The position numbers were made by a program, and so were the translations under genes. Below are positions 46,305-54,970 of a stretch of DNA of 64,000 nt, piece after piece. Source of the DNA: PCC-6802 sp943367755 (GTDB taxonomy: Bacteria; Cyanobacteriota; Cyanobacteriia; Pseudanabaenales; Pseudanabaenaceae); the NCBI GenBank assembly GCA_943367755.1, contig CALRKB020000012.1, forward strand, positions 1-64,000. Reading direction: 5' to 3'. How positions within the stretch are numbered: the first letter of the stretch is position 1; each line of letters starts with the position of its first letter. The notes beneath the pieces were generated by a model. That model was not told the origin of the DNA and ran no database searches. It was given only the letters and a program-made list of their open reading frames with translations.

Positions 46305-46446
46305 CATACCTTTAGCCAATCGAATAGCTGTCCCATTTGCATTTGAAGAGCATTAGCAAAATCAGGAACGAATAATATCTCTTTTCACGAAGAGATGCAA
46401 TTAGCTGTTGCAGATGCTTTTCGAGCGTTAGAATCACAATTGCTTC

Positions 46447-47028
46447 CTAAACTTTAGGCCTTATCAACTCTATAACAGCAATTTCGCGATCACCAAACGC
46501 TAGTAATGAGATCGAATCACCATCTGCAACTACGCTCTTGCTGAGATAACCATTGGGACTGGGATCGCGGAAAATGTTGATTTGGCGATTAATCACCTCA
46601 AGTACCCAATATTCTATAATTCCTGCTTTGGCATAGAGAAGTGATTTTAGCTCTAGATCTCGTTTTATGGTTGTATCAGCAACCTCAATTAACAAATATA
46701 CCTGCTCAGGCGTAGGGTGATTGTTCTCATAGTCAAGCGGATCTGAGGCTACAACTGCAATATCTGGCTCTGGTTCGGAATATTTATCTAGTTGAATCGG
46801 GTCTTGGAGTCGCACTAAAACGTGATCGCCTAAAACTTTCCGCAACATGCGATCGCATCGCGTCACCGCTGCACTATGCCCTGCCCCTTTTGCTGCCATT
46901 TGCCAGATTTGCCCTTCGATTAGCTCTACTCTTTCTTCAGCGCCTAAAATCCCCACATCAGCCATGCGGTGGTACTCTTGGACATTTATAAGTCTTACTT
47001 GGGTGCTTGCCCGTTCCAGTACGTTCAT
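46447..47028 (-). CDS. Uma2 family endonuclease-like protein, second copy
   Basis: A further Uma2/DUF820 family member, 193 residues from the ATG at MNVLERAS (an upstream ATG would add 20 residues that do not match the family start). Visible blocks are VQEYHRMADVGIL, RVELIEGQIWQMA, SEPEPDIAVVA (the PD core), VYLLIEVADTTIKRDL and YWVLEVINRQ. It differs clearly in sequence from the copy 1.6 kb away, so this is not a recent local duplication. It lies about 110 bases from tRNA-Arg. Confidence 0.85.
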   Translation of the reverse strand: MNVLERASTQVRLINVQEYHRMADVGILGAEERVELIEGQIWQMAAKGAGHSAAVTRCDRMLRKVLGDHVLVRLQDPIQLDKYSEPEPDIAVVASDPLDYENNHPTPEQVYLLIEVADTTIKRDLELKSLLYAKAGIIEYWVLEVINRQINIFRDPSPNGYLSKSVVADGDSISLLAFGDREIAVIELIRPKV

Positions 47029-47138
47029 AATATTCCCAATCATTTCCCATTTTGGGTATAGCTCTTCTAGGCGATCGTCCGCGATCACCTACTCACTATT
47101 TTTGCATCCATTTGCATTTGTTTTGATTGTTAAAACAA

Positions 47139-47211
47139 CGAGCATAGAGGGACTCGAACCCCCGACACCCAGGACCGGAACCTGGTGCTCTATCCACTGA
47201 GCTATATGCCC
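47139..47211 (-). tRNA. trnR-CCG: tRNA-Arg (CCG)
   Basis: Folds as a complete cloverleaf of 73 bases. The acceptor stem GGGCATA pairs with TATGCTC (one G-T), the anticodon arm CCAGG-TTCCGGT-CCTGG has anticodon CCG for CGG codons, and the T arm is GGGGG-TTCGAGT-CCCTC region. CCA is not encoded. Confidence 0.95.
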
Positions 47212-47254
47212 TACGTGGGCGATCATAACATATTCGCCCCCACAGGCTTTTACT

Positions 47255-47956
47255 CTAACGCACCTGAATCCCGAAATTGCGAACTTGGTCAATTAGATGT
47301 AGCGGCAGTAAAACACGACTGGGGCAAACATTGACACCCGCTGCATTTAAAGCCTGAGCTGTCCAGGTATTACAGGTTAGCCAAAATCCATATTGTGGTA
47401 CAGCAGCATAGAAATTACTCACCCCATACTGGCCGCTACCAGGTAACGGTGGTATGCGATCGCCCTTGGCATCTCTGCTAAAAGTCGTTTGGACGTATTT
47501 GAAGAGACTGTTAAAGCCGGATTCCGAAAGATCTAACCGCCAAACTGGATTTTGCTGAAAATATTCATTGGGTGTTTCGCTGAAGCCAACCACATGGATG
47601 GTACTGGGTGTAGGCAGAAAAAAAGCCCTAAACATGGCAGGAATAGATTTATCGCCTGCATAATAGAAATCGCGATCGCCCCAACCCACCTCGACATAGG
47701 GAGCTTGCCGCCATGCTTCTGGCCCAATTGGGAGCAGTCCTTGCTGCGACCAGGCTAAACCCGTGTGCCAATCGTGCTGGATCACATAAACTGCACGCGA
47801 GGGGGTTCCAGGCTGGGGAGGGAATAACCCGAGCTTTGGCTGCGGACAAGGCGTCAGCAAGATAGCTGCTACTATGCTTAGAAGCCCTAAGCAGATCGCA
47901 ATTACCCACTTTCTTCTCCACCAGGCAATTAAATATCTAACCGCAAACAAATGCAA
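47255..47956 (-). CDS. DUF2459 family protein
   Basis: 233 residues with one N-terminal membrane anchor (VIAICLGLLSIVAAILL) and an extracytoplasmic domain. The family (TIGR02117/DUF2459) is seen in VIQHDWHTGLAWS, YVEVGWGDRDFYYA, and WLTCNTWTAQALNAAG near the C-terminus with a Cys-Asn-Thr-Trp block. The combination of conserved His, Asp and Cys residues suggests a hydrolase or peptidase-like fold, but the function is unknown. Divergent from recF by 17 bases, so the two promoters overlap into coding sequence. Confidence 0.85.
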   Translation of the reverse strand: MHLFAVRYLIAWWRRKWVIAICLGLLSIVAAILLTPCPQPKLGLFPPQPGTPSRAVYVIQHDWHTGLAWSQQGLLPIGPEAWRQAPYVEVGWGDRDFYYAGDKSIPAMFRAFFLPTPSTIHVVGFSETPNEYFQQNPVWRLDLSESGFNSLFKYVQTTFSRDAKGDRIPPLPGSGQYGVSNFYAAVPQYGFWLTCNTWTAQALNAAGVNVCPSRVLLPLHLIDQVRNFGIQVR

Positions 47957-47973
47957 ACCCGTAGATTTTAACC

Positions 47974-49098
47974 GTGTATTTAAAGAGTCTCAGCTTAAAG
48001 CATTTCCGCAATTATAGCGATCAGGCAGTCCAGTTTGCAGCTCCCAAAGCAATTGTGGTTGGTAATAATGCTCAGGGTAAATCTAACTTATTAGAATCTG
48101 TGCAACTACTGGCTACCCTGGGATCGCATCGGGTGAGTCGCGATCGCGATCTTGTCCAGGAAGGTGAGACCCTCGGTGAAATTAGGGCAATCTGCGATCG
48201 CGCCCAGGTACCAATGGAGTTAGCGATCGCTTTGCGTACTAGTGGACGGCGATCGCTCTCTATCAATGGCGTTAACCTCACACGGCACATTGAGTTTTTG
48301 GGACAGCTCAATGCCGTCTTGTTTTCCAGCCTCGATCTGGATTTGGTACGCGGTAGTCCCGACTGTCGCCGTAACTGGTTAGATAGCGTTCTGATTCAGC
48401 TAGAACCAATTTACTCCAGCTTGCTCCAGCAATACCACCAGGTTCTCAAGCAGCGCAATGCACTGCTTAAAGCAATTCGTCAGGGCAAAGTAAACTTCGA
48501 TCCACAACAGATGGCACTCTGGGATGCGCAACTAGCCACAACAGGTACGCGGCTAGCCCGAAGGCGATCGCGGTTGTTACAGCGCCTGAATCCGATTGCC
48601 GATCGTTGGCACCAGGCGATCAGTGGAGGTAGCGAGCATTTAAATCTTACCTATGCCCCCAAATTTGACTTTGTTGATACCAATGCGATCGAAGATATCC
48701 AGCAAGCTTTTCTAAGCAGACTGCAACAAAAAGCGATCGCCGAACAACAACAAGGTACTAGCTTAGTAGGCCCGCACCGTGACGAAGTAGTTCTAACAAT
48801 TAACCAAACTCCGGCGCGCGAATATGGATCGCAGGGACAACAGCGCACCCTAGTTTTGGCTTTGAAACTTGCGGAGCTAGAACTGATTGAGGCCGTAACT
48901 GGGGAAACACCCTTACTATTACTAGACGACGTGCTGGCCGAGTTAGATTTGCACCGCCAAAACCAATTACTTGACGCCATTCAAGATCGGGTACAAACTA
49001 TCATCACAACAACGCATCTAGGGTCATTTGATGCCCAATGGCTCAACTCTGCCCAAATTTTTCAGGTTGAAAATGGTAAAGTTATTGGTAAAGTTTAG
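47974..49098 (+). CDS. recF: DNA replication and repair protein RecF
   Basis: SMC-like ATPase that loads RecA onto gapped DNA. The Walker A motif is VGNNAQGKSNLLES, the ABC signature SQGQQRTLVLALKLAE and Walker B LLLLDDVLAELD. N-terminus YLKSLSLKHFRNYSD is the family start. 374 residues, full length. The start is GTG, directly in the short gap with the divergent DUF2459 gene. No dnaN or gyrB is nearby, typical of cyanobacteria, where recF is separate from dnaA. Confidence 0.95.
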   Translation: MYLKSLSLKHFRNYSDQAVQFAAPKAIVVGNNAQGKSNLLESVQLLATLGSHRVSRDRDLVQEGETLGEIRAICDRAQVPMELAIALRTSGRRSLSINGVNLTRHIEFLGQLNAVLFSSLDLDLVRGSPDCRRNWLDSVLIQLEPIYSSLLQQYHQVLKQRNALLKAIRQGKVNFDPQQMALWDAQLATTGTRLARRRSRLLQRLNPIADRWHQAISGGSEHLNLTYAPKFDFVDTNAIEDIQQAFLSRLQQKAIAEQQQGTSLVGPHRDEVVLTINQTPAREYGSQGQQRTLVLALKLAELELIEAVTGETPLLLLDDVLAELDLHRQNQLLDAIQDRVQTIITTTHLGSFDAQWLNSAQIFQVENGKVIGKV

Positions 49099-49137
49099 TT
49101 AAGCACCTTAATTGTCTTAACCACTACCTTAACTGCT

Positions 49138-49320
49138 ATGGCATCTGAATATAATGCAACCAAAGACCGTGAGTCTTTGTTATCAGAAGCAAAACCTAGT
49201 TATGTCAAGCTAGCAATGCGAAATATGGTTAAGAAGGGCAGTACTTCCCTCTTGCACTTTGGATTAACCATATTCGGCGTGGTGGGACTGCTGATCGGCC
49301 TAGCAGTAGTATTTCGCTAG
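49138..49320 (+). CDS. DUF3285 family small membrane protein
   Basis: 60-residue protein with one C-terminal membrane helix (FGLTIFGVVGLLIGLAVV) preceded by PSYVKLAMRNMVKKG, the main conserved block of this cyanobacterial family. Function unknown. It begins 39 bases after recF, on the same strand. Confidence 0.85.
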   Translation: MASEYNATKDRESLLSEAKPSYVKLAMRNMVKKGSTSLLHFGLTIFGVVGLLIGLAVVFR

Positions 49321-49419
49321 ATTATTCCACTAAGTAATTTCAGCCTCAGCGCTTACAACAAAATTCTTAGTGGGTATACTTCACATTAGAGAAAACCTCA
49401 GGTTTGGGAGCCTCAAGTT

Positions 49420-49944
49420 TTGAGTATCGACCTTCATCTGGAGCAACACCCTACATTTACTGACTTAGATACCATAACCGCCCAAGACTGGCAACAGTGG
49501 TTTCAGGTCTGGCTCACACATCTTCAGCAGGATGCTAACTATGAGATCGCCCTGCGTTTAACTGATGATGATGAGATCCAAAAGCTAAATGCCCAATATC
49601 GCCACCAGGATCGTCCTACAGATGTTTTAGCATTTGCGGCGCTAGAAGCAGATATACCAGAGTTACCACCAGATTTAGCAGGTTCAGAAATTGAGCCTAT
49701 TTATTTAGGTGATATTGTGATTTCTGCAACTACGGCTGCGGTACAGGCGCAAGAGCGAGATCACTCGCATCAATACGAACTTGTCTGGCTAGCGGCACAC
49801 GGGCTTCTCCACCTATTGGGATGGGATCATCCTGACGAACCTAGTCTAGAAAGAATGTTGGAACAGCAAGACGTTTTGTTAAGTCTGATCAACATCAGAG
49901 AGTTCACACCAGATACAGTGAAATCGCAAGTTTCTCAGAAATAG
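49420..49944 (+). CDS. ybeY: Endoribonuclease YbeY (rRNA maturation)
   Basis: Zinc-dependent RNase acting in 16S rRNA 3' processing and ribosome quality control. The zinc-binding histidines are in AAHGLLHLLGWDH (H-x3-H-x5-H). NAQYRHQDRPTDVLAF is the second conserved block, and YLGDIVIS the third. 174 residues. The start is TTG, followed by SIDLHLEQ. Its TAG overlaps the GTG of the following diacylglycerol kinase gene (TAGTG), the conserved ybeY-dgkA order seen in many bacteria. Confidence 0.94.
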   Translation: MSIDLHLEQHPTFTDLDTITAQDWQQWFQVWLTHLQQDANYEIALRLTDDDEIQKLNAQYRHQDRPTDVLAFAALEADIPELPPDLAGSEIEPIYLGDIVISATTAAVQAQERDHSHQYELVWLAAHGLLHLLGWDHPDEPSLERMLEQQDVLLSLINIREFTPDTVKSQVSQK

Positions 49945-50477
49945 TGCAAGAACCTAATCTTAATACCCCAGATCGTATGAAATCTAATCTTTCAATTGCA
50001 GCTAATCTATCTCCAGAACTAAGTCATAGGACTTTGGAAGAGCCAAGTCTGGAACCCCCTATGACGTTCAACGCTAAAATCTTCTACGGACGTGCTAAGG
50101 CTCTACAAGTAGCTCCCAATCTTTTTGCCAGCTTTAAATTTGCCTGGGCAGGTTTAAGCTATGCGTTTGTGACCCAGCGAAATTTCCGCATCCATGTCCT
50201 GGTTGGCTCGGTTGCTTTGGCACTAAGTATCTACTTCCATCTACCATCGGTTGAGTTAGCTGTGATTGGACTCACCGTGGGTGGGGTATTAACAATGGAA
50301 TTACTCAACACGGCTTTAGAAGCAGTTGTAGATTTGACCGTAGGTCAGTCCTATCACTTCTTAGCCAAAATTGCCAAAGACTGTGCTGCTGGTGCCGTTT
50401 TAATTGCCGCCTTTGCTGCTTTAGTAGTAGCTGGCACACTACTCTTGCCACATATTCTACTAGCGCTTACTTTCTAG
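49944..50477 (+). CDS. dgkA: Diacylglycerol kinase, DgkA family
   Basis: Small membrane kinase of the prokaryotic DgkA family, acting on diacylglycerol or undecaprenol. It has three membrane helices in the C-terminal 115 residues; the active-site block MELLNTALEAVVDL (E-x2-N-x3-E-x3-D) is complete. RNFRIHVLVGSVAL is the first helix start. The N-terminal 65 residues are extra and low in conservation. If translation begins at an ATG 11 codons later (MKSNLS), the product is shorter. GTG overlap with ybeY argues for the longer form. Confidence 0.9.
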   Translation: MQEPNLNTPDRMKSNLSIAANLSPELSHRTLEEPSLEPPMTFNAKIFYGRAKALQVAPNLFASFKFAWAGLSYAFVTQRNFRIHVLVGSVALALSIYFHLPSVELAVIGLTVGGVLTMELLNTALEAVVDLTVGQSYHFLAKIAKDCAAGAVLIAAFAALVVAGTLLLPHILLALTF

Positions 50478-50516
50478 CTAATTCCCAAAATTCTAGATTC
50501 TTAGCTTTAACTAGTG

Positions 50517-53375
50517 CTAGCCGGCCCTGCTATGCCCAAACTCTGGAAATACTAGCGGTTCACTAAGGGATTGTTGCATAGTTCCTAAAATCGCCTGGAG
50601 GTAACCTCTGAGCGATTGGAATTTCCTCCAATTCGGTTGATACGTGCCATCACTTTCTAACTCGAATAACCTACCTGTAAATAGATCGGAGCTAAGTGTG
50701 GGATCGCTGAGGAACAGGCTCTGCTCTTGCTCTTGCCAGGGAAAAAGTCCCATCGGCAGGTCGCCTTGCAGGATGGTGAGAATGCGATCACGACAGGATT
50801 TAGAATTAACACCGCGATTTTGTAGCTGTTGCATGAGCTGATTTGGTGTAACTGCGCTTTGCAAATTCAGTCGGCAAATCTCTTGCAATAAGAAGTAGTC
50901 AGAATACTGTTGCCGCGAAATATTGAGCAGATAGCGGTACGTTGGCGCGATCGCTAAACCACTAGCAACTGTGGATGGGGGCAAGCTAGCAATTTCAGCA
51001 TTAGGCAGTTTTTGCTCCAACCATCGCGACAAGCTGGGTAGATTTGTCGTACCACCTAACTTCCATACTGACATCACTTCATCAGCGATCGCACCGGAGT
51101 TACTGAGTAGATCGTTTAATGCACGATTGAGATGTTGCAGAAATGGCTGGATTACCTGACTTTCTAGCTCTCGCCGCCACACCATTAAGGGGCGATCGCG
51201 TACTGTAGTTATCCATTGGTCGAGATCTAAATGAGTAGATAGATCGAGCTTCAATTGCTCGGCAGCGTTCAGCAATTCTAATCCCACTGGTGAACTGATT
51301 AAAGCTTTTTGTAAGTCGGCACGCAGCCCAGGCGCAGGATCGCCAGGAGCAGGCATCAGCAATCGATCTAGATCGCAGGCATCGCGATCGGGATTAGCCA
51401 GCGATCGCCAGTGGGGGTAGAGCAATTGCACCACGATATCCTGGTTCAGACTCAACCCAGCATAATCCAATCCACGACTGCTGAGATTACTGCGCCCAAT
51501 AATGCCATTATTTACCTTTGCCAGTAATAGATCCGTCGTTTCCGCACCAATGTTAATAATTAACGTATTATCTTGCAATGGTCTATGGCTATGGATGAGA
51601 GAAAATAAAGGCGCGATCGCCTGATCGATAACCATGACCTGCTCTGCCTGATTCACAATCTTGCTTGCTAGAACTGCCTCTCGTAGATTATGCACATAGG
51701 TATCTGACCATGCAGTGGGATGTCCCAAAATTACGGCATAAATTCGATCTCGCATAATTTCGCGCAGATCGGGTAAACTGCCACAGGTAGCCGTAGATTG
51801 CAGTTTCAGGAGCAGTTGTTTGAGCAGGATCTGGAAATATCGCAGAGGAATGCGTTGTTGCTCTGACCACTGTACGATCGGCTGCCAGGCACTCACTCCC
51901 TGATATGGTAAGCCTAGTTTTAGCAGTTTCTTGAAGTTAACTAGTGCCACTGTATCAGAGCAATCTCCTTGATTGGGAATTGCCTCAACACCTGCTGATG
52001 CTGGAAATGAATCTATTGGTTCTATTGAATCTAATATATCTGTGGTCATGAGATCGGCAGAGAAGCTGCCAACACTTGCAAGATAGTCATCACTCGCATC
52101 AAATGAGAGAGGATAGACTTTACCAGTAGTTGCATCGTACAAACTCGCCCGCAGGGCGTTGCTGCCAAAATCGACACCTAGAAACCAGATATCATCAATG
52201 CTATAGCTGCGATCGACTATCACTTCAGGGGGGTCTGCAAAATTTGATTTGGCCTCTGCAATGGTTATTTTTTTTGCTGCGGCAATAGATTTTGAATTAC
52301 CATTGATTGATATAAATTGGGATTCGGCATCAGCAAACTCTGTCAGCATAATCTCATCCTCTGAGATGGATTGTTCTGCCTCTTTTGGTATTTGAGACTC
52401 CACGATCGCTGCTATTCCTTCATCCACTCCCAATGACTTTTCTGCAACCAAGCTATGTAAAGTTAGATCGAATTCCTCAATCATGGAAGGTGAGGGAGGA
52501 GATGCATCTGCGATCTTCGTGTCGATCGCTGTGTCTCCTACCATCGGATTGTGTTCTGCCATTTTAGTCTCCTCGCCTGACCGCACGTTCTGGACAATTT
52601 TACTCAGATCCTGCCGAAAGTCTACTGTGGAGTCAAAGATCGCGGCTTGGTGTAGATTTTGCTGTTCGGAGTATTGTTTAACTAGCCGATCGGCAAGCCG
52701 ATCCTGCAGTTGCTGCGGTTCCAACAATTGCTCGGTTAAGTTGTGCCGTTGCTCGGAAAGTTGTTGAATTTGTGCCTGACGCCGAGTATCGAGGTTTGCA
52801 ATTTCGGCTTGCAAGGCCTGCTTCTGCCGTTCGAGTTCCTGTAGTTCCGTGCTGAGCGTTGCCTGACGTTGAGCTTCTACTAAGTTTTTGATATTGCCGC
52901 TGATTTCTGCGATCGTCAACGCCCTTTCCACAGCTAAGGTTTGCTCAATTGCTTGTCTAAGAGTTTGACGCATATTCGCAATCTGGCGATCGTCACCTAA
53001 CATCGCGTAATCTAATATTTCATTCACAATATTGCTAAGTTCCAGCGGCGAACTTAGTTGAGCAGATGGTGATAGCAATAGCCGCGTGGAGATCAACCTG
53101 TTTAGATCGGAGTCAGGCTTAGGTGGGGCGTCACTTTGCAAGTTCTTTGGCTGTTCTTGGCTCCCAACTAGCTGGTTAATTAAGAGGTGGCATTCTTGCT
53201 CCAGTGCATTGATGCTTTTTGGATCCCGAGCGCTTTCTAGCTGAGATCTCAGTTGCTTAAGCCTTTCTCTGCGCTGCATCACCTCATCAGTTACAACCTT
53301 AGTTGCGCCCCCCAACGGACGATTCAGCAAACTACTGATCTCTGCGATCAGGTGACTATTCTGAGCTGTTGACAT
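50517..53375 (-). CDS. Coiled-coil protein with Hsp70/actin-like ATPase domain
   Basis: 952 residues, no membrane segment. The first 250 residues are helical with long coiled coils (QATLSTELQELERQKQALQA region). A charged, low-complexity spacer follows. From about 390 the actin-fold ATPase begins: phosphate-1 motif FLGVDFGSNALRASLYD, phosphate-2 motif LIINIGAETTDLLLAKV, and adenosine motif VWKLGGTTNLPSLSRWL, as in DnaK. The C-terminal 150 residues are not DnaK-like and there is no peptide-binding domain of the usual kind. I do not know a named function. Downstream, it converges with dgkA. Confidence 0.8.
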   Translation of the reverse strand: MSTAQNSHLIAEISSLLNRPLGGATKVVTDEVMQRRERLKQLRSQLESARDPKSINALEQECHLLINQLVGSQEQPKNLQSDAPPKPDSDLNRLISTRLLLSPSAQLSSPLELSNIVNEILDYAMLGDDRQIANMRQTLRQAIEQTLAVERALTIAEISGNIKNLVEAQRQATLSTELQELERQKQALQAEIANLDTRRQAQIQQLSEQRHNLTEQLLEPQQLQDRLADRLVKQYSEQQNLHQAAIFDSTVDFRQDLSKIVQNVRSGEETKMAEHNPMVGDTAIDTKIADASPPSPSMIEEFDLTLHSLVAEKSLGVDEGIAAIVESQIPKEAEQSISEDEIMLTEFADAESQFISINGNSKSIAAAKKITIAEAKSNFADPPEVIVDRSYSIDDIWFLGVDFGSNALRASLYDATTGKVYPLSFDASDDYLASVGSFSADLMTTDILDSIEPIDSFPASAGVEAIPNQGDCSDTVALVNFKKLLKLGLPYQGVSAWQPIVQWSEQQRIPLRYFQILLKQLLLKLQSTATCGSLPDLREIMRDRIYAVILGHPTAWSDTYVHNLREAVLASKIVNQAEQVMVIDQAIAPLFSLIHSHRPLQDNTLIINIGAETTDLLLAKVNNGIIGRSNLSSRGLDYAGLSLNQDIVVQLLYPHWRSLANPDRDACDLDRLLMPAPGDPAPGLRADLQKALISSPVGLELLNAAEQLKLDLSTHLDLDQWITTVRDRPLMVWRRELESQVIQPFLQHLNRALNDLLSNSGAIADEVMSVWKLGGTTNLPSLSRWLEQKLPNAEIASLPPSTVASGLAIAPTYRYLLNISRQQYSDYFLLQEICRLNLQSAVTPNQLMQQLQNRGVNSKSCRDRILTILQGDLPMGLFPWQEQEQSLFLSDPTLSSDLFTGRLFELESDGTYQPNWRKFQSLRGYLQAILGTMQQSLSEPLVFPEFGHSRAG

Positions 53376-53439
53376 AATGCGTTCAAGACTAACTCAATCC
53401 AAATAAAATTTGCATTCCGACCTCTGCACAGGCAATTTG

Positions 53440-53720
53440 ACATCGTCCCCACTTTACTTGATTGAGAGCGGGGATCCCTAAATCCCACGACTTAGGTTTC
53501 TGCTGCTTTCCTTTGCGGTATTTTACATGTATGCCGATCAGGTCTCATGCTTGCTCAATGTACTTTAACTGCAAGCTCTGCGACAAGAACGTTGTTGACA
53601 ACATTAACATCGCGATTGTTATAGGGTGCACATAATGGGCAATCTAACTCCCAGATATTAAGCGGCAGCTTATCCACAATGCCCACACTGCTGGTTGCGA
53701 GCCCTGTCCGTGCTGCTTTT
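53440..53720 (-). pseudogene. Decayed IS200/IS605-type TnpB C-terminal fragment
   Basis: Read on the minus strand with frame changes, the segment gives QQCGHCG, then VDKLPLNIWELDCPLC, NNRDVNVVNNVLVAELAV, a stop, then RPDRHTCKIPQRKAAET and, in another frame, PKSWDLGIPALNQ. These are the zinc-ribbon cysteine pairs (C-x2-C twice), the RuvC-III Asp block and the tail of IS605-family TnpB proteins. At least two frameshifts or stops break it, and the rest of the gene is gone. No tnpA or ends are seen. It makes up most of the 421-base gap upstream of the coiled-coil ATPase gene. Confidence 0.8.
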
Positions 53721-53796
53721 CTGAGCATGGAGTCCCCACAGGTTAAGATGATATTATTAACTATCTATCAAATCAAAAATAAGTAGAGAAAAATAT

Positions 53797-54492
53797 TTGA
53801 CTTCTGATTCTGGAGATTACGCAAACCAATACTCAAACCAAATTGAGTCTGTAAAAGAACGGTTTGATCGAGAATACAGGCATGAGTCTTTTAACCTGCC
53901 TCCAGAAGTTGAAGCTATGCCGCTATTTCGCGAATGGATCAGTGGAGCTTTGGGTAGCAAAATTAGCTCGCACTTTTGGGATTTGGCACAGATCCACAAG
54001 CACGATCGCTGTCTAGATATTGGCTGTGGCGTCAGTTTTTTGATCTATCCCTGGCGGGAGTGGGATGCTTTTTTTTATGGGCAAGAAATCAGCGTTGTGG
54101 CTCGTGATGCGCTGAATTCGAGAGGCTCACAACTCAATTCCAAGCTCTTCAAGGGTGTGAAACTGGCTCCTGCCCATCATTTATTATATGAAGATAGTAT
54201 GTTCGATCGCGCCATCGCCACGGGGTTTAGCTGCTACTACCCCATCGATTACTGGGCGATGGTATTGCAAGAAGTAAAACGAGTCCTTAAGCCTGGTGGC
54301 ATATTTGTGTTCGATCTAGCCAGTCCTGATGCGGAAATTGCCGAAAATTGGGCGATTTTAGAGCTTTACCTGGGCGTGGAAGTGTTTTTGCATTCCTTAG
54401 ATGGAATCGCCGATCTGGTGCAGGAATCTGGTGGGAAAGTTACAGCCACTAAAGATGGAGAGCTATACCGCATGTATCAAGTTATGTTTTAG
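53797..54492 (+). CDS. Class I SAM-dependent methyltransferase
   Basis: 231 residues. SAM-binding motif I is CLDIGCGVSFLIYPW, motif IV FDRAIATGFSCYYP, and the post-motif block VKRVLKPGGIFVFDL. The start is TTG followed by TSDSGDYANQ; no in-frame ATG gives a complete domain. The substrate is unknown. It lies directly after the tnpB remnant, and its own promoter is expected in the AT-rich stretch just upstream. Confidence 0.85.
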   Translation: MTSDSGDYANQYSNQIESVKERFDREYRHESFNLPPEVEAMPLFREWISGALGSKISSHFWDLAQIHKHDRCLDIGCGVSFLIYPWREWDAFFYGQEISVVARDALNSRGSQLNSKLFKGVKLAPAHHLLYEDSMFDRAIATGFSCYYPIDYWAMVLQEVKRVLKPGGIFVFDLASPDAEIAENWAILELYLGVEVFLHSLDGIADLVQESGGKVTATKDGELYRMYQVMF

Positions 54493-54565
54493 CCTCTCTG
54501 TGCGATGTGAAGCTTAATGCTAAAATTCAGGACTAAATTAAAGCTTAATACTAACTATTCTATTT

Positions 54566-54859
54566 ATGTCGACCGAGCCTTCTCTAGAAACAACTGGTGC
54601 CGATGCAATTGATGTGGCGATTGCCAAAGGCATTGACTTTGATGGTTCCCCCATCGATCCGAACAAATTATCGCTGTATCAAAATGTGATGGCAATTGAA
54701 GCTAACCGCCAGCGCAGTGGTGTTGTGAATACAATGCGATCGCGCATTGTACGGATTGGAGCTAAACACATACCACAGGCCGAGCTAAACCAGATGTTAC
54801 TAGATGCTGGCTTTAATCCACTCAAAGAAAAAGAAATCGCTTTCTATTACAGCAAGTAA
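54566..54859 (+). CDS. Conserved cyanobacterial protein, DUF4090-like
   Basis: 97 residues, function unknown. The core IDFDGSPIDPNKLSLYQNVM, then EANRQRSGVVNTMRSRIVRIGAKHIPQ and LLDAGFNPLKEKEIAFYY, agrees with my memory of a highly conserved cyanobacterial family (DUF4090). Strong conservation suggests a basic cell function. A terminator hairpin follows, so it is a single-gene transcript. Confidence 0.82.
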   Translation: MSTEPSLETTGADAIDVAIAKGIDFDGSPIDPNKLSLYQNVMAIEANRQRSGVVNTMRSRIVRIGAKHIPQAELNQMLLDAGFNPLKEKEIAFYYSK

Positions 54860-54891
54860 TTTGGTGCTGCCAAAGGGGATAGTAATACTTT

Positions 54892-54930
54892 AGCGAGGAT
54901 GTGACGCACGCAGCGCATCCTCGCTTTTTT
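54892..54930 (+). terminator. Rho-independent terminator
   Basis: AGCGAGGATG and CATCCTCGCT make a perfect 10-base stem with a 14-base loop, followed by TTTTT. It ends the DUF4090-like gene. Confidence 0.88.
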
Positions 54931-54970
54931 AGGTCTAATTTTAGGGCTAATAGTAATTTAAAATTTTTTC

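Noticed and set aside
47089..47292. Short minus-strand reading frame.
   Set aside because: It runs across the tRNA-Arg gene.
50041..50477. The 65-residue N-terminal part of DgkA considered as a separate gene.
   Set aside because: It is in frame and joined to the kinase domain with no stop.
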